Shown piece by piece: positions 48,910-60,863 of a DNA stretch of 64,000 nucleotides. A model generated the notes under the pieces. That model saw only the letters and a list, made by a program, of their open reading frames with translations. It did not search any database and was not told the DNA's origin. This stretch comes from Glebionis coronaria. Its lineage: Eukaryota; Streptophyta; Magnoliopsida; Asterales; Asteraceae. Location: the NCBI GenBank assembly GCA_025667525.1, contig CM046876.1, positions 569,219,469 to 569,283,468 on the forward strand, in the 5' to 3' direction. The translations under genes were made by a program, and so were the position numbers. The first letter of the stretch is position 1. Every line of letters starts with the position of its first letter.

Positions 48910-49265
48910 TAGTTAAAACTCGTGCAGAATCCCTCACATGTCATTTCAATCCCAAATTTTGACGAATTCAATTACTCTAAAAAATATAGAGAGAAACCAA
49001 AAAATTCACCCAACCTAACTTACAGTACAGTTAAGTTCAATCAGATTTAATGAATCATAAAGCTACACGTAACTACTGAGGATCAATATTAATGCAATCT
49101 GTTGCTGTACTTGATTGTAAAAATTGAATTTCTAGGTAACTATTACAAAAACAGAATGATGTCGAAAGGCAGCATCAAATAATGATCAGCTGTATAAGAA
49201 TTTCAAGTCATAACTTCTGCGGCTGTATAAGAATTTCAAGTCATAACTTCTGCAGACAATAGACT
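48910..49265. repeat. Phospholipase 3' flank, copy B of a local duplication
   Basis: Same segment as 35003-35330, stopping just before the point that corresponds to the stop codon. At its right edge GCTGTATAAGAATTTCAAG is itself repeated twice in tandem (about 49190-49255), with a third partial copy near 49270. Confidence 0.8.
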
Positions 49266-50281
49266 TAGTCATAAGAATTTCAAGTCATAACTTAGTCATA
49301 CAAAATTTGGGATTCAAATGTTTGAAGGGTTGTTTGGATACTCTTATTTCCTATTTTCGTCACAATCCCCCATAACGATTCGGTGGAATTCGTATTTGAA
49401 GATGGGAGATGTCTGCAAAAGAAGATGAAATACTAATATTTATATTTGCAAACCCAAGCTTAAACATATTTAAAATCTACAACAAACCCAATCCTTTTAA
49501 CACTTTCATCAAACACATGCAACCTTTAAAGGCCTAATGGAAGGCACACAATATATGATTGGGCTTAGATTTGAATACAGTGATAAGGTTGAGATATCCA
49601 AAAAGATTCATAAAACGTAGGAGCCTGTATGGTTGCAAACCGGATTGTTTACCGTGCCAAATCACGGGCGTGTACGCCTTAAATAGAAACTGCTCAAATA
49701 AGCCATCGAAAGTAGTCAACTGAATTGCTTAAATAGATAACCCAAAACAACCAATGCTTCAAACCTATTCAGTGTCCAGATGCGAAGTCCAATTCATTGA
49801 GCATTGAGGTTGTAATTCATCACGTGGAAAACAACAACCTGCAATTGTGTGGGTAGATATTGATTCGCAGATGGTCCATAACCACCACATCAATAAAAAC
49901 CACATAAACCAACCACCAGTACTACCAACCAATATCACCAATCGAAACTACCTTGAAACCACCAAAACCATCAAGAGATGGGTCGGATTCGAAAAATGCA
50001 ATGGTGATAAAATTATGGTGGCGGCGGAATAAGTTTATGTGAATTAGGGTTAAGGGAGAATAAAGTTTGTGGGTGAGGAATGTAGTGTTAATGTGTTTTA
50101 ATTTTTGAGTCGCGTTGAATAAGAATGCTTTAAATATGGCAATAAGATTTGTATTGATCATGTGTTGATAAATTCCCTGGTTTCTTTTTCTGGATGTGTG
50201 AGATTGTAATTTGGGAAATGTTGAGAAAACTTACTATTAGTAGCAATGAAGAGATTTTTGAAAAAAAATTATACAACCTTT
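49266..50281. other. Intergenic, no gene recognised
   Basis: AT-rich, short frames only. The 61-aa frame at 49847-50032 is Asn/His/Thr-rich low-complexity sequence without a recognisable domain. Confidence 0.5.
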
Positions 50282-50319
50282 ATAAGTAGTAGAGATAGTT
50301 TATCGTTACAACTTAAGTT

Positions 50320-51348
50320 AAGGATGAGCGTGGATCTAGATCCAGTGGAACTGGAACTGATGGAACCGTGAACCAAAATTTTGAGAAAAATAGGAACCGA
50401 GAACCGAACTAAATATATTTTTTTGGTTCTAGTTTCGGTTCCGGTTCTTTGGTTCTACCTGTATAGGAACTGATTTTTCAAAAGAAGAAGAAAAACTTAT
50501 TCATTAATGAATTAAGTCAACAAAAAATATTATTTTAAGTATTTATAACCATTTACGTTAAATGTAATAACATTTAACAACTAAGTATATGCTCAAATAA
50601 ATAAGCATTATATAGTTTCACAAGTTTATTACTTTTCTTTTATCAAAATTCGAATCAAAATTATCTGCTTCAATATCGGTTGAATTTGTATCACCTTAAA
50701 AAGCAAATCATAATAAAGATATAGATTACTAATCATTTAACAATATGTTTACAAAATGAATGTATTTGACATGGCTAGTTATATTATATAAACCTTTTTG
50801 TTACAAAGTAAAATAAAAAACTCACAAATTATTCAAACTTATTGAACGTGCCATATCAACAATTATAACATTAAAAATAATTTTTACATTATACAAATCT
50901 AGTGATTAGTAATTATGTACTAACAAGACATACATATTTTATTAATACTGAGAAGACATACATTGAATGTAAATAAAACACTAACATAAAACTTAGTTCT
51001 ATTTATTTGATAATGATAGTTGTTTGTGTTTTAACGGATTAAAATTAGAGTTTAAGATGTTCGGTTTGATTTTTTTAAGAGTAGGTTAGTTGTGTTTTTT
51101 ATATCACCTATGATATTAGCTTTTGAGTATGGTATATAAAAAAAGTTATATAATATTTTTATAATTATCGGGTATTTGGTTCCGGAACCGAGAATCGGTG
51201 GAACCGAACCAAACCGAACCAAGAACCAAAAAATCTCAAAAACAAGAACTGGAATTGGATCCAACGGTTCTGATTCTAGTTCGATTCTTCGTGATTCTGG
51301 TCCAATTCTCGATTTTGATCCGATTTTTTGATTCTTTTGCTCATCCTT
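50320..51348. mobile_element. Non-autonomous Mutator-like element
   Basis: 1029 bp with perfect 10-bp inverted ends AAGGATGAGC/GCTCATCCTT and a perfect 10-bp flanking duplication AACTTAAGTT (50310-50319, 51349-51358). The subterminal regions hold inverted GAACCGA/TCGGTTC-rich stretches. A target duplication of 9-11 bp is typical of Mutator-like elements. No transposase frame, so it must be moved by a relative. Confidence 0.75.
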
Positions 51349-51425
51349 AACTTAAGTTGAGATAAATACGATATTATTCTATGGCGACGTTGGTCCATTT
51401 CACTGGAATGATTCAAAGTGCGATC

Positions 51426-51795
51426 TAAGGGTGGCTAAATGGGTGGACTGGACGGGTATGGGCAGTGGGCTAAATGGACGTTAGTCCATGGACGCGGACT
51501 AAATGGACAATTTTTAGTATTTGGACCAAATGGACTTGGACTAAATGGACATCAGACCAAATGAACTTTGGTCAAATGAACAACATTAAAGGATAAACAA
51601 ATAGATTCAAGATTAATTAATTAGTAAAAAATAACCATCACATATTGTCCATAATACCCATTTATTTAACTCAACTCTTTTATGTTTTCCAAATAGTCCA
51701 ACTAAAATAAAAGTCAATATACATTTAGTCCATTAGTTCAAAAAAGGGTCCAAATAGCCCAAATTTAAGCATATGCACATGATTTGCCACATCTA
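51426..51795. mobile_element. hAT-type MITE
   Basis: 370 bp, ends TAAGGGTGGCTAAAT and ATTTGCCACATCTA (imperfect inverted repeats of the plant hAT TAGGGGTGGCAAA type), flanked by the perfect 8-bp duplication GTGCGATC (51418-51425, 51796-51803). The interior repeats AAATGGAC many times. No transposase. Confidence 0.8.
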
Positions 51796-51842
51796 GTGCG
51801 ATCCAATGAAATGCATCTATCTTAGTGTTGGCTTTTTCTTAC

Positions 51843-52099
51843 TACTCCTTCTTTAGGTTATTATTTTTGAACGTTTTAAATTAATAGTCCAGTCTAAAAA
51901 TAGATAAAAAATGTAGATTAACTTTACTATATCACTCTCACTTGAAGGTATTATTACAAATAATTAAAAAGTTGTAAATTAATTGGTTAATGACAAAATT
52001 GTCATTGTGCAAAAAATAAGAAAAAAAACTGAAAAATGATGTTTTTATTAAACTGTGTGTTTTTTATCGATGGGCTATTAATATAAGACGAAAGAAGTA
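51843..52099. mobile_element. Stowaway-like MITE, diverged
   Basis: TACTCCTTCTTTAGGTTATTA at the left and the inverse AATATAAGACGAAAGAAGTA at the right, with TA at both ends. It lies at the T-rich end of R copy 5, making this the third DNA transposon in that copy. Confidence 0.55.
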
Positions 52100-52384
52100 T
52101 ATTTAAGAGAAATCGTCTTGTGGTTCTTAATTTTGCATATATTTTTTTCGGTTTTTAATTTTGAGGAACACATAAACCACATACAACAAAATCAAACACC
52201 AACATTTTTCCTAATGACTTCAAAATCTTAACAAATATTTAAGTTTTTCCTAAATCAAAAATCAAAGTTCGAGTTTATAAAAAGGCAAATGGCATTAAAG
52301 ATTATCCAATATATAAACAGTATCAAGTAGTATAAAAGGGCATGTTCATTTAACGTTTAGTTCATTTATAAACCAACTTTATAT
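52100..52384. other. Intergenic, no gene recognised
   Basis: AT-rich; nothing supported. Confidence 0.5.
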
Positions 52385-52418
52385 ACATTATCAAAATGCT
52401 TTAAGAGGCTATTATTAG

Positions 52419-53503
52419 TATTAGACGTTATTATTAGGCTAAGCCCGATTTACGGGTTATGGCCCATTAAGGTTTGTGATTAGGGTTTGCTTATCGTTAT
52501 AAATAAGCCATGAATAAACACATAATAACCGACGGGGTTTTCTATCCTTCTACATGGTATCAGACACCTAGTTGGTACGATCTTGAGACCACGGTCATCA
52601 AGCCGCCACTAGAAACCGCTGCTCTACCACCCCGTCAAATCTTTCCTCGACCGTTTGTCAAAATAAACAAACGAGTGTCCTCTTCATTATCTATTCTCCA
52701 CGTTTGTCACCATAAACAAACGAGTATCATCTATTTTTTTTCTCAAACCGCATCATCTTATCCTTTTCCGACTGGATCTCTTGCTACCTCTACATACTCT
52801 TTCAGCCTTCCCACTCTATCATCTCATAAACAACAAGACAAAGCCTTTCATCTCTTTCGCTGCTGTTACCACCCGATCACCATCACCAACGCGACTTATA
52901 GTATTATCCATCAGGGATCATTTCTAGATCCAAAAAGCAGATAAAAAAACATATCTCAGCATACCAATTTCAGTTTCTCCTCATCAAAGCCGATCTCCTT
53001 GGCAACCCCATTTGATTTTCTCTCCAATGTTCCACTTTCTCAAACACATATCATCACCTCCATCTATGGAACCATCACCCGATTATAAGAAACTACAAAA
53101 AAAGGGACCTAAATCCGGATCTGAGGATATAAAAGATTTGGATGGGTTGGTGTTGGTCTGTTCTTGGATGAAAAAAAAGAAGAAGAAATATACTTGTGAA
53201 GAAGGGCCATTTGATGGTTTTCTTAGAATTCTAAAAGTGGTTGTGTTTTGGTTTTATTTTAATATTTTCTTAATGTTTTAGTTTTCTTTTATTTATTCAG
53301 TAATGTTTTAGTTAAGTAAATCTCCAGTTCGAGCTTTTGTGATTTTATCGTTCGAACTGCGGAGGAGTATTAGACGTTATTATCAAGCCAAGCCCGGTTT
53401 GTGGTTGATGGCCCATTAAGGTTTGTGATTAGGGTTTGCTTATCATTATAAATAAGCCATGAATAAACACATAATAACCGACGGGATTTTCTATCATTCT
53501 ACA
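52419..53503 (+). mobile_element. TRIM (short LTR retrotransposon without pol)
   Basis: Direct terminal repeats of 136 bp (52419-52554, 53368-53503; TATTAGACG ... TTCTACA) with 11 mismatches by hand alignment, the 5-bp duplication ATTAG (52414-52418, 53504-53508), primer-binding site TGGTATCAGAC at 52555-52565 and a purine-rich GCGGAGGAG before the second LTR. At 1085 bp it is in the TRIM size range. The interior has a plus-strand frame (about 53066-53278) with a hydrophilic stretch (MEPSPDYKKLQKKGPKSG) that may be a captured fragment; I do not recognise it. LTR divergence indicates an older insertion than the gypsy element. Confidence 0.85.
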
Positions 53504-53817
53504 ATTAGAAGTCTAAACCCATTAGATAAACAGGAATACGAATAGCTGCTAAATGTGAATAGGAGGTCAACAACTATCACATAATATGTTTGTGTGTTGA
53601 TGGTTTCTTGTAACCGTAAAAAGTTTATTTGTCCCAAATCGACCATAGAAGAGAAAAGTTGCTATGTTATAAGATACTCTTTATCATTGCAGCTTAAGTT
53701 GAGATGAATACAAAGTTATTCTATGGCGTCGGTGATACAATTCACATTACTGAAACAATGTGAATTGAATAACCGATCAAATGGAATAATTTGTATGATT
53801 AGTTAACTTTTTTTTTT

Positions 53818-54860
53818 AGAGTAAAGTGCAAAAATCATCCCTGTGGTTTGTTAAAAGTTTGAATTATATCTCTCGTTAATACTTCGCGCAACATACATCA
53901 TTGTGGTTGTAAAATAGTACACCATACATCCCTGAGGACGGATGGTGCAAATATTTTTCCGTTAAGGGTTAAAAGTGTTTGTTATCTTAGGGGTATTTTA
54001 GTCCTTTTACAACCTAGGGATGATTTTTGCACCAAACTTTTCAAAAAAAAAAAATTCCAAAAAAAATTTTAAAAAAATTTCAAATTTTTTTTAAAAAAGT
54101 TTCGAAAAATGTTTTCTTTTTTCGAAAAATGTTTTTTTTTTAATGGTTTTTTTTAAGTTTCGAAAATATATTTTAAAAAAGTTTTGAAAAATGTTTTTTT
54201 TAATGTTTCGAAAAATGTTTTATTTTTTAAATGTTTTATTTTTTAAATGTTTTATTTTTTAAAATAAGTTTCAAAAAAAATTTGAAATTTTTTTTTTCAA
54301 AAAGTTTCAAAATTTTTTTTAAATTTTCGAAAAAAGTTTTTTTTTTCAAAAGTTTTTTTTAAAAAAAGTTTTTTTTTAAAAAAGTTTTTTTTTCGAAAAA
54401 CATTTTGAAAAATAACTTTTATAAAAAAAACTTTTGAAATTTTTTTTTTTCGAAGATTAAAAAAAAATTTGAATTTTTTTGAAAAAAAAGTTTTTTAAAA
54501 AAATTTGAAATTTTTTTGAAAAAAAATTTGAATTTTTTTGAAAAAAAAGTTTTTTTTCGAAAGTTTTTTTTTCGAAACTTTTTTTAAAAAAATTTGGAAT
54601 TTTTTTGAAATATTTTTTTGGAAATTTTTTTTTTTGAAAAGTTCGGTGCAAAAATCATCCCTAGGTTGTAAAAAGACTAAAACACCCCTAAGATAACAAA
54701 CACTTTTAACCCTTAACGGAAAAATATTTGCACCATCCGTCCTCAGGGATGTATGGTGTACTATTTTACAACCATAATGATGTATATTGCACGAAGTATT
54801 AACAAGGGATGTAATTCAAACTTTTGACAAACCACATGGATGATTTTTGCACTTTACTCT
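53818..54860. mobile_element. Foldback element with about 225-bp terminal inverted repeats
   Basis: Left arm 53818-54043 (AGAGTAAAGTGCAAAAATCA ...) and right arm 54636-54860 are inverted copies with few differences. The 590-bp centre is nearly pure A/T, made of T-runs, A-runs and TTTCGAAAAA units. T-runs on both sides could be the target duplication. Long inverted arms without a transposase fit Mutator-like foldback elements. Confidence 0.75.
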
Positions 54861-55385
54861 TTTTTTTATATCTAAAGATTTTTGTTTTGTTTCTATGGTT
54901 CACTTTTTTGATAGATTATAGTATCCAACTTTTTACTTGTATATTTGAACATGAATTAGTTACTTTCATAAAATTACACGGTCACTATGCTGAATTTGAT
55001 AAGGATGTCCAATATGATACTAGGGTGGCACAACATGGATGAAAAACTTTGATTAATCTGATATGACGAGCCCAAAACACTTAGGGTGGCCTATACCGAT
55101 CCATTAAACATCATTAAAAAGAAATCAAAACTTACATCATTATGAATCATTGAACTATATTAAGAAAATGTCCAACCAATATGTACCTTTAAAATAAAAC
55201 TGGACTTAAGATCTGTTTGCAATAGAATCACGAAATCAGGAAAGGAGAACATCAACGCAACACATTTGAAGAATTAAAATAAGTTACTTATCGTGCTCAA
55301 AACACAATTGCAACTCCTACACAACTGTAGTTTAGTTACTTCGAATTAAAAGAAAAATGGCCTTCAATGCTTCTTCTTTACTACT

Positions 55386-55825
55386 ATATAATGCATTTAG
55401 GACTATTCTAAGAATGGAAAGTCTGAAAATTCAGACAAACCTCGCTATCTTCTTATGGAAAGATTTGTGATGTTAAAGATTCGTGAACTCACAACTGCTA
55501 AGATAATAGTATCTCCATTCTTCATTTAAACCATCACAAGCCGCCGTGTCAATAACCACCACCCTCGACGGGACCACCATCACGAAGGACAGATCTGACT
55601 TTTTTGTTAACGGATCTGTCTTTTACAGTAGATCTGGCAGTTTTTTTAAATGATGACGTCACTTCACTAAGGCATGGATTGAATCAGAAGGCGATGGAAA
55701 ATGCCATGTGATGTAGTTCTTAGAGACATATATCCATGTAAACACAACTGTTTCCCGTTTTTAGTCTCTAATTACGGGTCTCGAACAAGATTAAAAAAAC
55801 AAGAAGAAGCAGTAGGTAGATGCAG
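55386..55825. other. Intergenic, no gene recognised
   Basis: Short frames only; nothing supported. Confidence 0.5.
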
Positions 55826-56418
55826 CGTTTTAAAACCCGGTTCGACCCGGCCGAACCGGTACCCGGTGGTGCAAGCCGACCGGTGCTAGATGGGTTTCGG
55901 GGGTTTCAAAACCCGGATTGGACCGGTGGGTTTCAGTCGACCCGGGTCAAACCAGTGCAATAGGCCCGGCCGGTTTTTATATTTGTGTGAGGGTGATGAA
56001 TGTTGTGGAGAGGAGAGGACTATGAGAAAGATGATATCGAACCTTTCAATGCGGTCAAAGTTTAAAAGCTAACTAACATATTAAGTTTAGTTTTTAACTA
56101 GGTAGTCAGTTGGGTTAAGTTAACTAGCAGTAAGTTATTGAAATTAGATATATTCTTTGCTCGCTTCTGGTAATTGTATTATACCATTTTCAAAACACTT
56201 GAATTTGTTTCCTTTGTTTTATTAACCGATTTAATTTATGTTAACTACGAATATTCAAAGTATAAATTTTATGTCGTTACGCATTTTTTTAGTGTTTCAT
56301 AAGCTTAGCGAATACTATTAATTTCATCAAAAAATGTTTTGACCCACGGTTGAACCGTTGAACTGGTGAATCATTGACTCGGCCGAGTCAACTAAAAAAC
56401 TGGGTTTTAAAACATTGG
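55826..56418. mobile_element. Putative MITE with GTTTTAAAACCCGG-type ends
   Basis: GTTTTAAAACCCGGTTC at about 55829 and the inverse CTGGGTTTTAAAAC near 56412, with CCGG/GACCC-rich subterminal sequence (CGACCCGGCCGAACCGG; GACTCGGCCGAGTC). The GC-rich edges contrast with an AT-rich middle. No target duplication identified. Confidence 0.45.
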
Positions 56419-58379
56419 GTACATGTCACAACGAAAACCGATTAGCATAAAACATGTCAACGATGTCTATGTTGGAATGTGAAATTGTGAATTATGATCA
56501 AAGAGTCCATACCAATATATACCTATATTAATAGTTAATATACACTTAAAAATTAAGATAATTAATATTGTACTATTTAATCTATAATTAATACAACCCA
56601 TTATTTAAAAATAAAATATATATGCACATTATATACAACAATTAAAAATTTATATTTACAAAATCGTACATATATTGTCTATTTAAACTGATGGTGTATC
56701 GTGTACATACTTTTGAAAATCGAAGAGTCCCATTGAAACCGATAAAAATACCGCTTTCTGACAGCTTTTTTACACATATTAGTAAATATCTTTCACGATC
56801 AATCATCACAATTCGTGATACTATTTTTACATAAAGTGATTTATTAATATTTAAAATTGTTCCAACTTATAACTATCATCATTAATTATAAAATTAATAT
56901 TGAAAATATGTATACTCATAAAATATTACGCTCGAAGAATTTTAGTTTTATGATACCCGCAGGCATAACGCGCGGTTATCCTGCTATATATATATAATAT
57001 AATCTATCTATAATTTATATTTATAATTATATTAAAGCATTTAGTACCTTCTAAAAATAAGAAGGCTAACTTTTCAACCAGTTTTACTTACTAAATTTAG
57101 CAAGTAGTTGGTGTTTCTCACATTTTCTACCAGATGACCATTTCTAGCAACCTTTTTAAAAACACTTTGTAACAACCTATTAAAATAATATTTCTTTAAA
57201 TTGAAGTATATTTTCTAAAGTTTCAATAAATTTTATTTTTTTTAAATTTCGTGCTCTTTAATTCAATATAAACTTCGATAAATTTTATTAATTTTCAGTT
57301 TTTATTTTTTATTTTTTGCGAATTCATTTTGATTTCACATTTTTACCCTTTTTACAACAATGTGAATACAAATTTGATAGGTAAAATAGTAACATTTGTT
57401 CGCTTCAAAAAACATCATCAATGACTCGCCGCTGCATTACGCGAGCATCATACTAATATCGAGTGATACATTTAAATCGTCACGTGTTAGGTTGGATAGC
57501 GGAGGGTAATCCTTTATCTGTTCGGACCTTTCACATGATTGATGCAAGGGCCAGATAAGTTCGGAGTTGTGATTGTGTTAGGCCGGCCGGTCATGTTGGT
57601 TGAAATTTCTAACTTATATTTATAGAATTATAGTGTAGTGCATGTTACATGACAAGTTATCAGTTATAGACTTATAGATGATAAAAAACACACCCGAAGT
57701 CTTATGCGCAAAGTGTGTTGATGTACAAATTACAACAGCTACTGTGGGTTTAACGATGATGCTTAGAGATATCGTGGGTGTACTCAAAACATACAGGTTG
57801 TAATTCGGTTGTCATACGATCTCTAACGATAAAGGCGTGATCATTAAACAACGACTAATTACACCATATACAATCTTTGTCTTTCCTTTGGATATCTTAA
57901 CACGAGTTCCTTTGCTATTGCGCGCGTTTGTGATAGGTCGATCCAAGTTCCTTCGGTTTCCATTACGGCCCGAGATAGGGGTTGGTTAGTCCTTGCTGAG
58001 CTTATAATATTAATGGTTCGGCCTTCTTTTTTTTGGCTTGCGTTAATTCCCTTTTATTTATTGTTTTACCTCTTTTACTTTGAGGTTTAACTTACAAAGA
58101 AAATATAAAAGGCAAAACTTGTTGAAAATGTATATCATCATCAACACTTGTATTTTTCAATATTTATAGAGTCAAACTTGAATCTTATTAGTTGAGGAGT
58201 TTGACAAAATCAGAACTGAATATTCACCTACTACTACTATGAAAACTTTTAAGCCAAGTGGTTTAGTTATAGTCTTGAGGTTGATTACGAAAGCAAGCCA
58301 TTGTATTTATTTATAAGCCCAAAGGTTGTATATAAGTAGATTGGCCTTTCTTTCCGACTGTGCAAAAGCCATATTTATC
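56419..58379. other. Intergenic, AT-rich, no gene recognised
   Basis: Near 56955 TACCCGCAGGCATAACGCGCGG followed by TATATATA looks like one end of a GC-tipped transposon, but I could not pair it with another end. Nothing else supported. Confidence 0.4.
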
Positions 58380-59505
58380 CTTTCCCGTTTGGTTCAATAT
58401 ATTAAAATTCTGTAATTCTAAATTCTAGTATATTAGAATTGCTCAGAATTTAAAATTCTAGAATTTAAAATGCCTACGCCTGTTTGGTTGACAGAAATTT
58501 ATAAGTTTTTGAAATCTTGATTTTGGGTTGAACCTGTTAACGAATAAATATATTTTTTTATATATATTTTATTTAAAAGAGTAAAAATCGAATTTTCACA
58601 TTTTATATAAATTTTATAAAAATTTTATAAATTTTATAAAATTTATATAAATTTTTTTAAATTTTTTAAATTTTATAAAAAATATATAAAAATTTTACTT
58701 AAATTTTATAAAACATTTATATAAATATTAAAAAAAATTTATATAATTTTTATAAAAGCGTTCTATAAATTTTGTGAATTTATATAAATTTATAAAAAGT
58801 TTATATAATTTTTATAATAATATTTATATAAACCTTATAAAAAAATCCTAAATTTTATAAAAAATTTATATAAATATTATAAAAAATTCATTAAATTTTA
58901 CAAAAATTTTAATATAAATTTTTGTAAAAATTTATAAAAAATTTACGTAAATTTATTAAAATATTTATAAAAATATTATAAAAAATTTATATAAATTTTA
59001 TATAAGTTTTATAAAAAAATTCATTAAAATTTTATTAAAAAACCATTAAATTTTATAAAATGATTTATATAAATTTTATAAAAAATTTATTAAATTTTAT
59101 TAAAAAAAGTATTTAAATTTTATAAGAAATTTCAATAAATTTTATAAAAATTATATATATATTTTATAAAAAATCTATATAAATATATATTTAAATTTAT
59201 ATAAATTTTATAGAAAATAATTTTATATAAAATTTTTTAAATTTTTTGAATTTTTTTATATAAACATAAAAACCCAAATAATAACGACAAGAAAAAAAGT
59301 TTATGAAAAATAATTTTCAAGTAAATTAAAATTCCTCACTTTTTGGAGGATTCCAATATTCTTCATTTTGGGAATTCGAGAAATTTTAAATTCCCTCATT
59401 GGTTATACCAACCACAATATTTTGAGGATATTAAAATGTAAATATATATTGAATATCCTCCAATATCCTCGAATATCCCCGAACCAAACGACACCTTAAG
59501 TATTT
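58380..59505. mobile_element. Putative TIR element with almost G/C-free core
   Basis: Edges CCGTTTGGTTCAATAT and the inverse ATATCCCCGAACCAAACG suggest hAT-like inverted ends. From about 58555 to 59260 the sequence is a degenerate array of TTATATAAATTTTATAAAA-like units with hardly any G or C. No frame. Boundaries approximate. Confidence 0.5.
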
Positions 59506-59554
59506 ACTCTAGTATTTATGTAAAAAGTTGGTTGTTGGCTATGAAATATTTTAA

Positions 59555-60839
59555 AGGGTAAAAGTCATAAATAAACAATGTACTTGTTAAATTTGACAAT
59601 TATATCCACTGAACTTTTTATGTTCGAAAATCACATTGGCCACGTATGATTTTGGTCAATCATTTGAATTTACCTGTTACTTGGAACCGTTAGTTATTTT
59701 GTTAACTTGGAATTTAGTTTTACATTGTTGGTCCCTTAGCTAACTATCATCAGATCATCATCATCTTCACAAACTATCATAAATACAAAAATAGACCGTA
59801 AGAAAAACGTTGTTTCTGGGTTTTGATTTACATTGATGTTTCTGGGTTTTGATCATCATCATCTTCATCTTCATAAACTAGTTTTACATTGATGTTTCTA
59901 GGTTTTTTGGGTTTTGATTTTCATCATCATCTTATTCTTTAACGTTTTTCTTACTCCTTTTCAATAGCTAGATCGAGAATAAAGTGGGTAAATGTTTCTG
60001 GGTTTCAGTTTTGATTTTCTGGGTTTTTTAACAAAATCATTGTAGTTGAAAAATGTACATTCGATCTAGCTATTGTTTCTGGGTTTTTGGGTTTTGATTT
60101 TCTGGGTTTCAGATTGTAATCTAATAACACCTATTGCCAAACTTCTTCAACTTCAGAAATTGGATAACACCTATTGCCAATCGGGACCAACTCAATCAAT
60201 TTTTGGAAACACAATCATCATCAATTTGAAACTCATCTGATTACTTTCACAGTTTTGTTAACTTTTCATTGCCTGTTGGAATTACTATTTATTTATTATT
60301 GCTGTTAGTTTTAGTTGCTAGTATTGGTCACTGTAAGGTGTTCCTTTGATACATCCTCTTCTGTATGCATTGAAGTAAAGTACAGTAACAAACGTCCTTG
60401 TTTGAACAATGATCGTGAACGCATAATAGTGTCGATGATTTGGAGATCAATTTCAGGATGTTAAATGATGAAGTTGAAGAAGGTTGGCAATAGGTGTTAT
60501 TGGATTACAATATGGACCAACTCAATCAATTTCTGAGTTTTCTGATTGGTAATAGGTGATGATGATGATTGTAATCAGATGAGTTGGACCAACTCATGGT
60601 GGTACAGATGAGTTTATGAAGATGATGATGATTGTGTTTCCAAAAAGTTAAGATGATGAAGTAAAGGACTAACAACGTGAAACTAAAATCTAATATAGCA
60701 GAGATACTAGCGTTAAGTTGTTAGTAACGTTAAGTCAAAGGTAATTTGTATGGTCAAGTATGTATTTCGTACATAAAAAATTTCAGTGGACATAATGGAC
60801 CATTTTAGAAAGCACATTGTGTATTTATGACTTTACCCT
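59555..60839. mobile_element. Mutator-like foldback element
   Basis: The left arm (AGGGTAAAAGTCATAAATA ... CACTGAACTTTTTATG) and the right arm read inverted (AGGGTAAAGTCATAAATA ... CACTGAAATTTTTTATG) match over about 130 bp. ATTTTAAA flanks both ends, a possible 8-10-bp target duplication. The interior repeats GTTTCTGGGTTTTGATT and CATCATCATCTTCATC motifs, perhaps from a captured transcript leader, but has no supported frame. Confidence 0.65.
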
Positions 60840-60863
60840 GATTTTAAATGTGCGTTAATGATT

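Larger units (their letters stand above)
50282..51842 (+). repeat. Dispersed repeat R, copy 5, split by two DNA transposons
   Basis: Pieces 50282-50319, 51349-51425 and 51796-51842 join into TTTATCGTTACAACTTAAGTT, GAGATAAATACGATATTATTCT and TGTTGGCTTTTTCTT, the order seen in copy 1. The upstream promoter-like part is lost or too diverged to see. Confidence 0.6.
52385..55385 (+). repeat. Dispersed repeats R and S, copy 4, carrying two nested elements
   Basis: R parts: ATGCTTTAAGAGGCTATT (before 52414), AAGTCTAAACCC onwards (53509-53817) with GTCCCAAATCG at 53631-53641 and TTATAAG at 53667, 25 bp apart as in copy 1. After the foldback element, S runs 54945-55385 (ACATGAATTAGTTACTTTC ... ATGGCCTTCAATGCTTCTTC). 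Without the TRIM and foldback insertions the unit would be about 0.9 kb, similar to 29320-30270, so R and S are probably parts of one repeat. Confidence 0.55.
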
